A stretch of 64,000 nucleotides of DNA from Gaiellasilicea sp963850995 (GTDB lineage Bacteria > Actinomycetota > Thermoleophilia > Gaiellales > Gaiellaceae): positions 13,805 to 77,804 of the forward strand of contig CAWKNQ010000015.1 in assembly GCA_963850995.1 (NCBI GenBank). The letters run 5' to 3'. The notes under the pieces were generated by a model. It did not search any database, had not been told where the DNA came from, and saw nothing but the letters and a program-made list of their open reading frames with translations. The translations under genes were made by a program, and so were the position numbers. Each line of letters opens with the position of its first letter. The stretch's first letter is position 1. Below, piece by piece: positions 53,374 to 64,000 of the stretch.

Positions 53374-53973
53374 TTACGCCGCGACTGTCGCGAGGCCTTC
53401 GCCGGCCTCGTGACAGTCGCGGCAGCGCGCCTCGTACTGCTCGTTCGCGCCGACGACGATCGTTGCGCCCGAGTACGGCGCTGGGCGGCCGTCGACGAGT
53501 CGCTGCGTGGTCGTCGCCGGCCCGCCGCAGCGATGGCAGACCGCCTGGAGCTTGTCGACGAACTCGGCGTGCGCGAGCAGCTCGGGCATCGGCCCGAACG
53601 GCAGTCGCCGGAAGTCCTGGTCGAGGCCTGCCGCGATCACTCGCGCGCCGCCTGCGGCGAGCGCGAGCGCTGCGCCGACGATCTCGGCGTCGAAGAACTG
53701 GACCTCGTCGATCCCGACAACCTCGTGGCCGCGGGCGTGCTCGACGATCTCGGCGACGCACCCGACGGGCACGGCGCGCATGCGGATGCCGGCGTGGCTG
53801 ACGATGTCGGAGGCGTCGTAGCGGTCGTCGATCCGAGGCTTGAAGATGACCACCCGCTGGCCTGCGATCTCCGCCCGCCGCAGCCGGCGGATCATCTCCT
53901 CGCTCTTGCCGCTGAACATCGGCCCGCAGACGACCTCGAGCCAGCCGCCGCTCTTCGGGTTGATCCTGATCAC
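53374..53973 (-). CDS. tdk: Thymidine kinase
   Basis: 199 residues from GTG 53973. The type II fold is clear: P-loop VVCGPMFSGKSEEMIRRL, Walker B VVGIDEVQFFD, the lasso region and four zinc cysteines (CHRCGG, CRDC). It phosphorylates thymidine in the salvage pathway. A palindromic repeat pair separates it from the divergent ATP-grasp gene. Confidence 0.92.
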   Translation of the reverse strand: MIRINPKSGGWLEVVCGPMFSGKSEEMIRRLRRAEIAGQRVVIFKPRIDDRYDASDIVSHAGIRMRAVPVGCVAEIVEHARGHEVVGIDEVQFFDAEIVGAALALAAGGARVIAAGLDQDFRRLPFGPMPELLAHAEFVDKLQAVCHRCGGPATTTQRLVDGRPAPYSGATIVVGANEQYEARCRDCHEAGEGLATVAA

Positions 53974-54032
53974 GCGCGGGATCCTAAGCGCGCCGTCGGC
54001 TGGCCTCCAGTCCGCGTCCGACACGTCGCTCC

Positions 54033-54156
54033 GGGACCTGTCGGGGCCAGGACCCACCATGTCCCTTCACGCCGCTTCCGTTCACGATTCCTGCCTGCAC
54101 CCGGTCGCGAGCATCGTCCATCCGGGACATGTGGGGTCCTGGCCCCGACATGTCCC
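54033..54156. repeat. REP-like palindromes in inverted pair
   Basis: Two 33-base units, 54033-54065 and 54124-54156, are nearly exact reverse complements of each other and lie 58 bases apart. Each is itself a hairpin: outer arms like GGGACATGT/ACATGTCCC and inner GGGG/CCCC. This is the layout of bacterial interspersed palindromic (BIME) elements. Confidence 0.8.
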
Positions 54157-54257
54157 TCGCGGACATCTCGCGGGTGGGGATGACCGTCCGGTGAAGATCC
54201 GGGGAGTAGGTTGTGCGGGCACTTGCAGGGATTTCGTGCGGCTGGCATAGAGGAAGC

Positions 54258-55255
54258 ATGCAGCTCGCGATCGTCACGCAGCGTGCGACCGAGACGAACC
54301 TCGCGCTCGCCGCAGCGGCGCCCAGCGGCGTCAGCTTCCGCCTGCTCGCGCCGGAGCAGGCCGTGGCGGAGCTGCGCCGCGGCGACGCCGCGCTCGGGCG
54401 GCTCGACGTGCTCCCGACGCTCGACGGCGTCGACGACGGGCTTTGGGCGCTCGGGTCGCTGGCGGCGAACGGGATCCGGACGCTCAACCGCGCGGGCGCG
54501 CTGCTCGCCGCCCACGACAAGCTGCTCACCGCCCGGCTGCTGCTGCACGCCGGGCTTCCGCACCCCCGCACCCGGCTGCTGTCGCCAGGCCGCAAAGCGG
54601 CCGCTTCAGGGGTGTTCGCGCGATCGGGATCCGCTCCCGCGGATTCCGATCCTGCGCAAACAGGGCACCGCTTCCGGAGCTGCGGCTGCCCCTCGTGGTC
54701 AAGCCGCGCTTCGGGAGCTGGGGCCGCGACGTCGTCCGCTGCGACGATCGCGAGGCGCTGCGCGCCCACCTCCGCGAGCTCGAGCTGCGCCCGTGGTTCC
54801 GCGCGCACGGCGCCCTGCTCCAGGAGCTCGTGCCGCCCCAGGGCTCGGATCTCCGGATCGTGGTCGCGGGCGGCGTCGTCGTCGGCGCCGTCGAACGCGT
54901 GGCGGCCCGCGGCGAGTGGCGCACGAACGTCGCGCTCGGGGCGCGCCGGCGGCCGGTCGACCCGCCTCCCGTCGCGTGCTTGCTCGCGCTCGAGGCTGCG
55001 GCTGCCTCTGGAGCGGACCTGCTCGGCGTCGACCTCCTCCCCGACGGCGAGGGCGGCTGGATCGTGCTCGAGCTGAACGGCGCGGTGGAGTTCAACCACG
55101 AGTACTCGCTCGGCCGCGACCCCTTCGTCGCCACCGCATGGGAGCTCGCGCGTGTCGCGCTCGGTTGTCCGCAAGGACCCAGCGTGGAGCCCCGAATCGC
55201 CGCTGGGATGCTGCTACACTCAGCGTCCGCGCGGCGGCGTAGCTCAGTTGGTTAG
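54258..55255 (+). CDS. RimK/LysX-type ATP-grasp ligase (frameshifted)
   Basis: About 330 residues. ATG 54258 has AGAGGAAG upstream. The N-terminal preATP-grasp domain reads LDVLPTLDGVDDGLWALG and AHDKLLTARLLLHAGLPHPR. The ATP-binding core lies in another frame: LPLVVKPRFGSWGRDV, ALLQELVPPQGSDLRIVVAG and LLGVDLLPDGEGGWIVLELN, ending VEFNHEYSLGRD. The shift falls in 54600-54680 within a hairpin-rich stretch. It may add an amino acid to a protein, peptide or cofactor. The stop lies 23 bases inside tRNA-Met, which is unusual. Confidence 0.72.
54588..54651. repeat. Hairpin cluster within the ATP-grasp gene
   Basis: GGCCGC-AAA-GCGGCC (54588-54602) and GATCGGGATCCGC-TCCC-GCGGATTCCGATC arms (54622-54651, 12 of 13 pairs). 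The second shares its core GATCCGC-TYCC-GCGGAT with the palindrome at 15320. They lie where the reading frame is lost. Confidence 0.6.
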
Positions 55256-55306
55256 AGCAGCGGAATCATAATCCGCGTGTCGCAGGTTCGAGTCCTGCCG
55301 CCGCTA
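55233..55306 (+). tRNA. tRNA-Met(CAT)
   Basis: 74 bases: acceptor GGCGGCG/CGCCGCT, D-arm GCTCAGTTGGTTAGAGC, anticodon stem GCGGA/TCCGC with loop ATCATAA (CAT), T-arm GCAGG-TTCGAGT-CCTGC. The acceptor starts with a normal pair, so it is not an initiator. It could instead be tRNA-Ile with modified C34. Confidence 0.93.
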
Positions 55307-55350
55307 CTCCTCCAAGACCTTTTTCACGAGACCGAGAGAACACGATCTAG

Positions 55351-55515
55351 ATGGCAGCCGGAGTTCGAGTCGCGATTACGCTCGCCTGCACGGAGTGCAA
55401 GCGGCGTAACTACCAGACGAACAAGTCGAAGCGGAACACGCCCGACCGCGTCGAGTTCAAGAAGTACTGCCGCTGGTGCGGCCAGCACACGCTGCACCGG
55501 GAGACTCGCGGCTAA
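55351..55515 (+). CDS. rpmG: 50S ribosomal protein L33
   Basis: 54 residues: AGVRVAITLACTECKRRNYQ, TNKSKRNTPDRVEFKKYC and RWCGQHTLHRETR with two CxxC zinc pairs. This is the first gene of the translation-transcription cluster; its TAA overlaps the secE ATG (TAATG). Confidence 0.95.
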   Translation: MAAGVRVAITLACTECKRRNYQTNKSKRNTPDRVEFKKYCRWCGQHTLHRETRG

Positions 55516-55847
55516 TGGCCAAGGAAACCCGCCGGCAGCGCCGCGACCAGCGGAAGGCGTCCGGCGGCACGCCGGCGCCCGCGGCGGCGCGTCCGCGCAA
55601 CCCGGCGCAGGCTCGCGCCGGTATGGCGCCGGCGTCGACGCAGACCGGGCGCCGGGAGTCGCGCGAGCGCGGCCGCTTCGTCAAGGAGTCCTGGGCCGAG
55701 CTGAAGAAAGTCGAGTGGCCCAGCCGCGCTCAGGTGATGCAGGGCACGATCGTCGTCATCATCGCCTGCGTGATCGTCGGCACCTATCTCTACGGCCTCG
55801 ACCAGCTCTTCAAGCCCTTCGTCCGCACCGTCCTGCTCGGGGAATAG
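55515..55847 (+). CDS. secE: Preprotein translocase subunit SecE
   Basis: 110 residues. A basic N-terminal half, then the conserved VKESWAELKKVEWPSRAQVM and one membrane helix (VVIIACVIVGTYLYGLDQLF). It clamps SecY. The basic extension of about 50 residues before the conserved part is common in actinobacteria. Confidence 0.94.
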   Translation: MAKETRRQRRDQRKASGGTPAPAAARPRNPAQARAGMAPASTQTGRRESRERGRFVKESWAELKKVEWPSRAQVMQGTIVVIIACVIVGTYLYGLDQLFKPFVRTVLLGE

Positions 55848-55861
55848 GAGTCAGAAACCGA

Positions 55862-56395
55862 ATGTTCCGCTGGTACGTGATCAACACCTACTCCGGGCAC
55901 GAGAACAAGGTGAAGGCCAACCTCGAGCACCGGATCGTGTCGATGAACCAGGCGCCGCGCTTCCGGCGCGTCGTCGTGCCGACCGAGCAGGTGATCGAGA
56001 CCAAGGACGGCCAGAAGGTGCAGACCGAGAAGCGCGTGCTCCCGGGCTACGTGCTCGTGAACATGGACCTGAACGACGAGGCCTGGACGGTCGTGAAGAA
56101 CACGCCCGGCGTCACCGGCTTCGTCGGCGCCGGCGCCAAGCCCGTGCCGCTCGCGCAGGGCGAGGTCGACCGGATCCTCCACACCGGCCCAGCCGGCGGC
56201 GGCGCAACCGTGCGCGCCCAGGTCGAGTTCACGCTCGGCGAGTCGGTGAAGGTAACCTCCGGCCCGCTGTCCGACTTCGACGGCGAGATCGTCGACGTGA
56301 ACGCCGACCAGCAGAAGCTGAAGGTGCTCGTCGACATCTTCGAGCGCCAGGTGCCGGTGGAGCTCGGGTTCGACCAGGTCAAGAAGCTCGACTGA
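55862..56395 (+). CDS. nusG: Transcription antitermination protein NusG
   Basis: 177 residues: FRWYVINTYSGHENKVKANL, PTEQVIETKDGQKVQTEKRV, PGYVLVNMDLNDEAWTVVKN, TPGVTGFVG and the KOW end (GESVKVTSGPLSDFDGEIVD). It binds RNA polymerase and modulates elongation. Confidence 0.95.
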   Translation: MFRWYVINTYSGHENKVKANLEHRIVSMNQAPRFRRVVVPTEQVIETKDGQKVQTEKRVLPGYVLVNMDLNDEAWTVVKNTPGVTGFVGAGAKPVPLAQGEVDRILHTGPAGGGATVRAQVEFTLGESVKVTSGPLSDFDGEIVDVNADQQKLKVLVDIFERQVPVELGFDQVKKLD

Positions 56396-56409
56396 GTAGA
56401 TAGGTAGAG

Positions 56410-56835
56410 ATGGCGAAGAAAGTCCTGACACTGATCAAGCTGCAGATCCCGGGCGGGCAGGCGAACCCTGCGCCGCCGGTCGGGCCTGCGCTCGGCCAGC
56501 ACGGGGTCAACATCATGGAGTTCTGCAAGGCGTTCAACGCGCAGACCGCCCAGGAGAACGGACGGATCACGCCCGTCGAGATCACGGTCTACGAAGACCG
56601 CTCCTTCACGTTCATCACGAAGACGCCGCCGGCGGCCGTGCTGATCAAGGAGGCGCTCGGGCTCGACAAGGGCTCGGCCGAGCCGAACCGGAACAAGGTC
56701 GGCCGGATCTCGAAGGCGCAGCTCCGCTCGATCGCCGAGATCAAGCTGCAGGACCTGAACGCGCGCGACGTCGACCAGGCGATGCTCGTGATCGCCGGCA
56801 CGGCGCGCTCGATGGGCGTGGAGGTGGAACGGTGA
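56410..56835 (+). CDS. rplK: 50S ribosomal protein L11
   Basis: 141 residues: LIKLQIPGGQANPAPPVGPA, LGQHGVNIMEFCKAFNAQT and ARDVDQAMLVIAGTARSMG. Full length for the family. Overlaps rplA by four bases. Confidence 0.96.
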   Translation: MAKKVLTLIKLQIPGGQANPAPPVGPALGQHGVNIMEFCKAFNAQTAQENGRITPVEITVYEDRSFTFITKTPPAAVLIKEALGLDKGSAEPNRNKVGRISKAQLRSIAEIKLQDLNARDVDQAMLVIAGTARSMGVEVER

Positions 56836-57563
56836 GCTCGCATGGCAAGCGGTACAACGAAGCACGCGGCCGCATCGACCGCGAGCAGCTGTACACGCCC
56901 GCCGAGGCGTTCAAGCTGCTCAAGGGTCTCCCCGACGCGAAGTTCGACGAGACCGTCGAGGCGCACTTCCGCCTGGGCCTGAACGTCCGCCACGCCGACC
57001 AGCAGCTGCGGGGCACGCTGATGCTGCCCCACGGAACCGGCAAGAGCGTGCGCGTGGCGGTCTTCGCCGAGGGCGACAAGGCGCGCGAGGCGGAGGAGGC
57101 CGGTGCGGACATCGTCGGCGCCGCCGATCTCGCCGCGAAGATCGAGGGCGGCTTCACCGACTTCGACGTCGCGATCGCGACGCCGGACCAGATGGGGAAC
57201 GTCGGCAAGCTCGGCCGCGTGCTCGGCCCCCGCGGCCTGATGCCGAACCCGAAGACGGGCACGGTCACGTTCGAGGTGGCGAAGGCCGTCACGGACGCGA
57301 AGGGCGGCAAGCTCGAGTACCGCACCGACCGCGGCGCGAACGTCCACGTCTCGATCGGGAAGAAGAGCTTCGGTGAGAAGAATCTGCTCGAGAACTACGC
57401 CGTGCTGGTCGAGGAGATCGTCCGCGCGAAGCCCGCTTCGGCCAAGGGTCGCTACATCGAGCAAATCACGATCACGACGACGATGGGACCCGGCCTCCGC
57501 GTCGATCCGACCCGCGTTCGCGGAATCGTCGAAGAGCTCGAACAGGAGGCCGTCCCGGCCTAG
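56832..57563 (+). CDS. rplA: 50S ribosomal protein L1
   Basis: 243 residues from GTG: LGLNVRHADQQLRGTLMLPH, GTGKSVRVAVFAEG and RGLMPNPKTGTVTFEVAKAV, ending in a strongly conserved core. It can bind its own mRNA in feedback control. Typical length. Confidence 0.95.
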   Translation: MSSHGKRYNEARGRIDREQLYTPAEAFKLLKGLPDAKFDETVEAHFRLGLNVRHADQQLRGTLMLPHGTGKSVRVAVFAEGDKAREAEEAGADIVGAADLAAKIEGGFTDFDVAIATPDQMGNVGKLGRVLGPRGLMPNPKTGTVTFEVAKAVTDAKGGKLEYRTDRGANVHVSIGKKSFGEKNLLENYAVLVEEIVRAKPASAKGRYIEQITITTTMGPGLRVDPTRVRGIVEELEQEAVPA

Positions 57564-57574
57564 GTTTTCCGTCC

Positions 57575-57700
57575 ACAGCCCGTCGCCAGAGACAGGAGGC
57601 AGCCGGTAGCGCCGGCGGAGGCCCTCCCGAGGTGGCGCTTGGAAGGTGCTTGCACCTCTGTTCCGAGCCCGCCTCCGTGCGGGCTCGACCGTTTCAAGAG
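57575..57700 (+). promoter_or_regulatory. L10 leader region (ribosomal protein L10 mRNA leader)
   Basis: The 147-base gap before rplJ has the look of an L10(L12)4-binding leader: GACAGGAGGCAGCCGGTAGC start, several GC stems (GGTGGCGCTTGG region, GCCCGCCTCCGTGCGGGC) and an RBS AGAGGAGGTGACAG. In known leaders such RNA binds L10(L12)4 and halts translation. No alignment could be run. Confidence 0.6.
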
Positions 57701-57710
57701 GAGGTGACAG

Positions 57711-58449
57711 ATGCTGAAAAGTGACAAGGAGCGAGTTGTCGCAGAGCTGACCGAGCGGCTGCGCGTGTCGGAGACGTTGATCGTCGCCGACTACCGCGGG
57801 CTCACGAACGCCGAGATCGACGCGCTCCGGACGAAGCTGATCGAGCACGGCGCCCGCTTCGCGGTCGTCAAGAACACGCTCACTCGTCGTGCGGCCGAAG
57901 CCGCCGGCGCCGATGCGCTGCTCGCGCTGCTCGACGGGCCGTCTGCGATCGCATTCGTGGAGCACGAAGGCGACCCCGTCGCCGTCGCCAAGGCGCTAAG
58001 CGACGCCGCGACGAGCACGAAGGTCCTCGCGATCCGCGGAGGCGTGCTCGAGGGCAAGTCGATGACGGCCGACGAGGTCGAAGAGCCTCGCCAAGCTGCC
58101 GCCGACCGACGTGCTGCGGGCGCAGCTCGTGGGGGCGATCGTCTCGCCGCTCACGACGGTCATCGCGCTCGTGTCGGCGCCGCTGCGTGACCTCGTCGGG
58201 CTGATCGACGCCCGGATCGCGCAGCTCGAGGAGCAGGGCGACACGTCGGCGGCCGAGGCCGCTCCGGCCGCCGAGGCCGAGCCGGCGGAGGAGCCGCAGG
58301 CGGAGGCGGAGGCGGAGCCCGAGGTCGAGGCCGCCGCCGAGCCGGAGGCAGAGCCCGAGGCCGAGGCAGCCGCCGAGCCAGAGGCAAGCGCAGAGACCAC
58401 CGAAGACACCACCGAAGAGTCAACTGAGACGCAGGAGGAGCAGGAGTAA
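57711..58449 (+). CDS. rplJ: 50S ribosomal protein L10 (one frameshift; acidic tail)
   Basis: About 245 residues once extra G58083 is skipped. The N-terminal core is normal (ERLRVSETLIVADYRGLTNA, RFAVVKNTLTRRAAEAAGAD, SLAKLPPTDVLRAQLVGA). After the usual L12-binding helix comes an extra tail of about 60 residues made of Glu/Ala/Pro repeats (AEAEPAEEPQAEAEAE and similar), giving a net strongly negative end. The frameshift in an essential gene shows that such single-base insertions here are errors. Coupled to rplL. Confidence 0.92.
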
Positions 58450-58838
58450 TGGCAACGGATACCGCGAAGGTGCTCGAGACGCTGGGCAAGATGACCGTGC
58501 TCGAGCTCGTCGAGCTGAAGAAGGCGATCGAGGAGGAGTGGGGCGTCACCGCCGCGGCTCCGATGGCGGTCGCAGCCCCCGGCGCAGCGCCGGCCGGCGA
58601 CGGTGCTGCCGCGGCGGCGGAGGAGAAGACCTCGTTCGACGTCGTCATCACCGGAGCGGGCGACAAGAAGATCCAGGTGATCAAGGTCGTCCGCGCGGTC
58701 ACGGGCCTCGGCCTCAAGGAGGCGAAGGACCTCGTCGACGGCGCCCCGGGCACCGTCAAGGAGGGCGCGAACCAGGAGGAGGCCGACTCGATCAAGGCGC
58801 AGCTCGAAGAGGCCGGCGCGAGCGTCGAGCTGAAGTAA
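58449..58838 (+). CDS. rplL: 50S ribosomal protein L7/L12
   Basis: 129 residues: KMTVLELVELKKAIEEEWGV, an Ala/Pro/Gly hinge, then FDVVITGAGDKKIQVIKVVR and TGLGLKEAKDLVDGAPGTV. It forms the ribosomal stalk on L10. The overlap TAATG joins it to rplJ. Confidence 0.96.
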   Translation: MATDTAKVLETLGKMTVLELVELKKAIEEEWGVTAAAPMAVAAPGAAPAGDGAAAAAEEKTSFDVVITGAGDKKIQVIKVVRAVTGLGLKEAKDLVDGAPGTVKEGANQEEADSIKAQLEEAGASVELK

Positions 58839-58882
58839 GTACCTTCTGACGCCCTTCGAGCGTTAGAGAAACGGGGTCACCG

Positions 58883-58918
58883 CTGGGAGCGCCGATTCGG
58901 CGCTCCCAGTGTCTTTCT
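58883..58918 (+). terminator. rplL-rpoB intergenic attenuator
   Basis: CTGGGAGCGCC/GGCGCTCCCAG stem with loop GATTC, followed by T-rich GTCTTTCTT. It would lower rpoBC expression relative to the ribosomal genes. Confidence 0.78.
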
Positions 58919-58930
58919 TGCCCCGGTCTG

Positions 58931-58936
58931 TATACT
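58931..58936 (+). promoter_or_regulatory. Possible -10 box for rpoB
   Basis: TATACT, directly preceded by CTG, lies 22 bases after the attenuator stem. No good -35 box is seen at 17 bases. A weak promoter for rpoBC is possible. Confidence 0.3.
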
Positions 58937-59088
58937 CGGAGCAGCATTCGGCCCCCACCGCGACCTCGGGTTGCGGGGAGGGGGCCTCTTGCGCTACTCT
59001 TCGGGGTTGCGCCGACGTCCGCTCGTTCCGCTCTGCCTATCGATATTTCTCGTTCTCCGCACGCAGTACTAAGGGAGGCTGTTACCAC

Positions 59089-62740
<3,652 letters not shown>

Positions 62741-62795
62741 CGCACGAAGACCAGAGAACTGACTGAACTGAACAGAAGAAAGAGGCGCTGATCAC

Positions 62796-64000
62796 TTGAT
62801 CGACATCAACGATTTCGACGCGATCCGCATCGGGCTTGCCTCGAGCAAGCAGATTCGCGACTGGTCCTCGGGCGAGGTCACAAAGCCGGAGACCATCAAC
62901 TACCGCACCCTGAAGCCGGAGCGCGACGGCCTGTTCTGCGAGCGCATCTTCGGTCCGACCAAGGACTGGGAGTGCTACTGCGGCAAGTACAAGCGCGTCC
63001 GCTACAAGGGGATCATCTGCGAGCGCTGCGGCGTCGAGGTGACGCGCCAGAAGGTGCGCCGCGAGCGGATGGGTCATATCGACCTGGCCGCCCCCGTCAG
63101 CCACATCTGGTTCTTCAAGGGCGTTCCCAGCCGGATCGGCTACCTGCTCGACATCGCCCCGCGCGAGCTCGAGAAGGTGCTCTACTTCGCCGCCTCGATC
63201 GTGACGTCGGTGGACAACGAGGCGCGCGCGAAGGACCTCGCGGACCTCGAGGACAAGGTCAAGTCGGAGTCGGAGCAGATCTACGTCGACCGCGACGACG
63301 CGCTCGCCGCGCTGGAGCAGAGGCTTCAGCGCCGCCGCGACTACTTCGCGAAGGGCAAGGACAAGGGCTTCGACGAGGACGACGACTTCTGGGCGCGCGG
63401 GCTCGCGAACTGGGCCGAGGAGTCCGGGCTGCCCACGCTCGAGGAGGTGCGCACGCTCGGGTCCGGGATCTTCCCGGAGCTCGCCGGCACCGTCTCGACC
63501 GAGGACCCGAAGAAGATCCGCGAGCTCGTGCGGGCCACGGCGACACGCTCGGACCGCAAGCTCGCCCCGCGCGAGCACGAGCAGGTGGCCACGGCCGCGC
63601 AGCAGATCCAGGAGGCGCTCAAGCCGCTGCGCGCCGAGCTCGAGCAGGCTTCCGGCTCCAAGAAGGGCGCGCTCACGAAGCACGTGAACAAGGTCGTGGA
63701 CGCGCTCCTGACGGGAGTCGAGCTCGAGGGCGACGATGCACAGCTCGTCTCGGGCATCGACATGAAGAACCTCGAGAAGGCACGCGAGACCGGCAAGGGA
63801 CTGCTTGCCGACGTGCTCGCGGCGGCCGATCCCGCCTCCGCTCCGGAGGACGTTCGCGAGCTCGCGTACGACCTCTGCCTCAAGGAGGGCACGCGCAAGG
63901 ACGACCTCGACATGGTCGGCCAGTGGGTGCTGAAGGTGCGCGAGATGTACGCCGACATCGAGTCGCGCCGCGAGGACGCCCGCGAGGCGTCGGTCGACTC
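62796..64000 (+). CDS. rpoC: RNA polymerase beta' subunit (5' part, runs off window)
   Basis: TTG start at 62796 preceded by GAAAGAGG. It opens IDINDFDAIRIGLASSKQIR, then the N-terminal zinc ribbon (DWECYCGKYKR with ICERCGVEV), HIWFFKGVPSRIGYLLDIAP and a charged coiled-coil insert. About 400 codons are in the window; the catalytic core lies beyond the end. Confidence 0.95.
   Translation, partial: MIDINDFDAIRIGLASSKQIRDWSSGEVTKPETINYRTLKPERDGLFCERIFGPTKDWECYCGKYKRVRYKGIICERCGVEVTRQKVRRERMGHIDLAAPVSHIWFFKGVPSRIGYLLDIAPRELEKVLYFAASIVTSVDNEARAKDLADLEDKVKSESEQIYVDRDDALAALEQRLQRRRDYFAKGKDKGFDEDDDFWARGLANWAEESGLPTLEEVRTLGSGIFPELAGTVSTEDPKKIRELVRATATRSDRKLAPREHEQVATAAQQIQEALKPLRAELEQASGSKKGALTKHVNKVVDALLTGVELEGDDAQLVSGIDMKNLEKARETGKGLLADVLAAADPASAPEDVRELAYDLCLKEGTRKDDLDMVGQWVLKVREMYADIESRREDAREASVD

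Overview
The window is high-GC bacterial chromosomal DNA with strong G/C third-position bias. Frequent GTG and TTG starts, ATGA/GTGA operon overlaps, tRNAs without encoded CCA and the gene families present suggest an actinobacterium, most likely of the class Thermoleophilia (Gaiellales/Solirubrobacterales type). That placement is inference from gene content; no marker tree was made. Many genes carry single extra bases that break the frame, including rpoB and rplJ, which cannot be broken in a living cell. I therefore read most frameshifts as consensus errors of the assembly and annotate such genes across the break.

Layout. 1-150: 3' end of tmRNA and its terminator. 0.4-6.9 kb: DUF1269 membrane protein, a large AfsR/SARP-type regulator, a coiled-coil protein, DUF1003 and other membrane proteins, and an AI-2E family permease. 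6.9-7.8 kb: a gene-free tRNA locus with intact tRNA-Thr, a tRNA-Asp 3' fragment and repeated short cores that look like an integration scar. 7.8-15.5 kb: FAD oxidoreductase, proline iminopeptidase-like hydrolase, small envelope proteins, a Ca2+/H+ antiporter and tRNA-Tyr. 15.5-16.6 kb: geranylgeranyl-reductase-like flavoprotein.

16.6-30.3 kb is a complete type IV pilus locus: a PilX-like protein, two PilT-type ATPases, prepilins, PilD, PilB, PilA, PilM-PilN-PilO, a SPOR protein and PilC, ending with a lipoprotein. Three promoter-like sites in it share a GGGGGTR-N17/18-GNCGAT pattern and may define a pilus regulon.

30.3-49.9 kb is accessory: a beta-propeller protein between 71-bp direct repeats; a HEPN/MNT toxin-antitoxin pair with 20-bp operator iterons; secreted hydrolase and lysyl oxidase proteins; a 169-bp MITE-like element; a TetR gene with twin operators facing small membrane proteins; a second toxin-antitoxin pair (DUF433/PIN-like); a cyclic-nucleotide-binding thioredoxin-reductase-like protein beside an AAA ATPase with a phased GGTGCC array upstream; a PAP2 phosphatase; an ECF sigma/anti-sigma pair; and a GGDEF/HD-GYP protein. 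50.0-53.3 kb: a four-gene osmoprotectant ABC transporter. 53.4-55.3 kb: thymidine kinase, an inverted pair of REP-like palindromes, an ATP-grasp ligase and tRNA-Met.

55.3-64.0 kb is the conserved rpmG-secE-nusG-rplK-rplA-rplJ-rplL-rpoB-rpoC cluster, with an L10 leader and an rplL-rpoB terminator; rpoC runs off the end of the window. The most interesting unexplained signals are the iterons at 34.2 kb, the phased GGTGCC array at 43.9 kb, the MITE at 37.5 kb, the tRNA-locus repeats at 7.3-7.7 kb and the shared pilus promoter motif.
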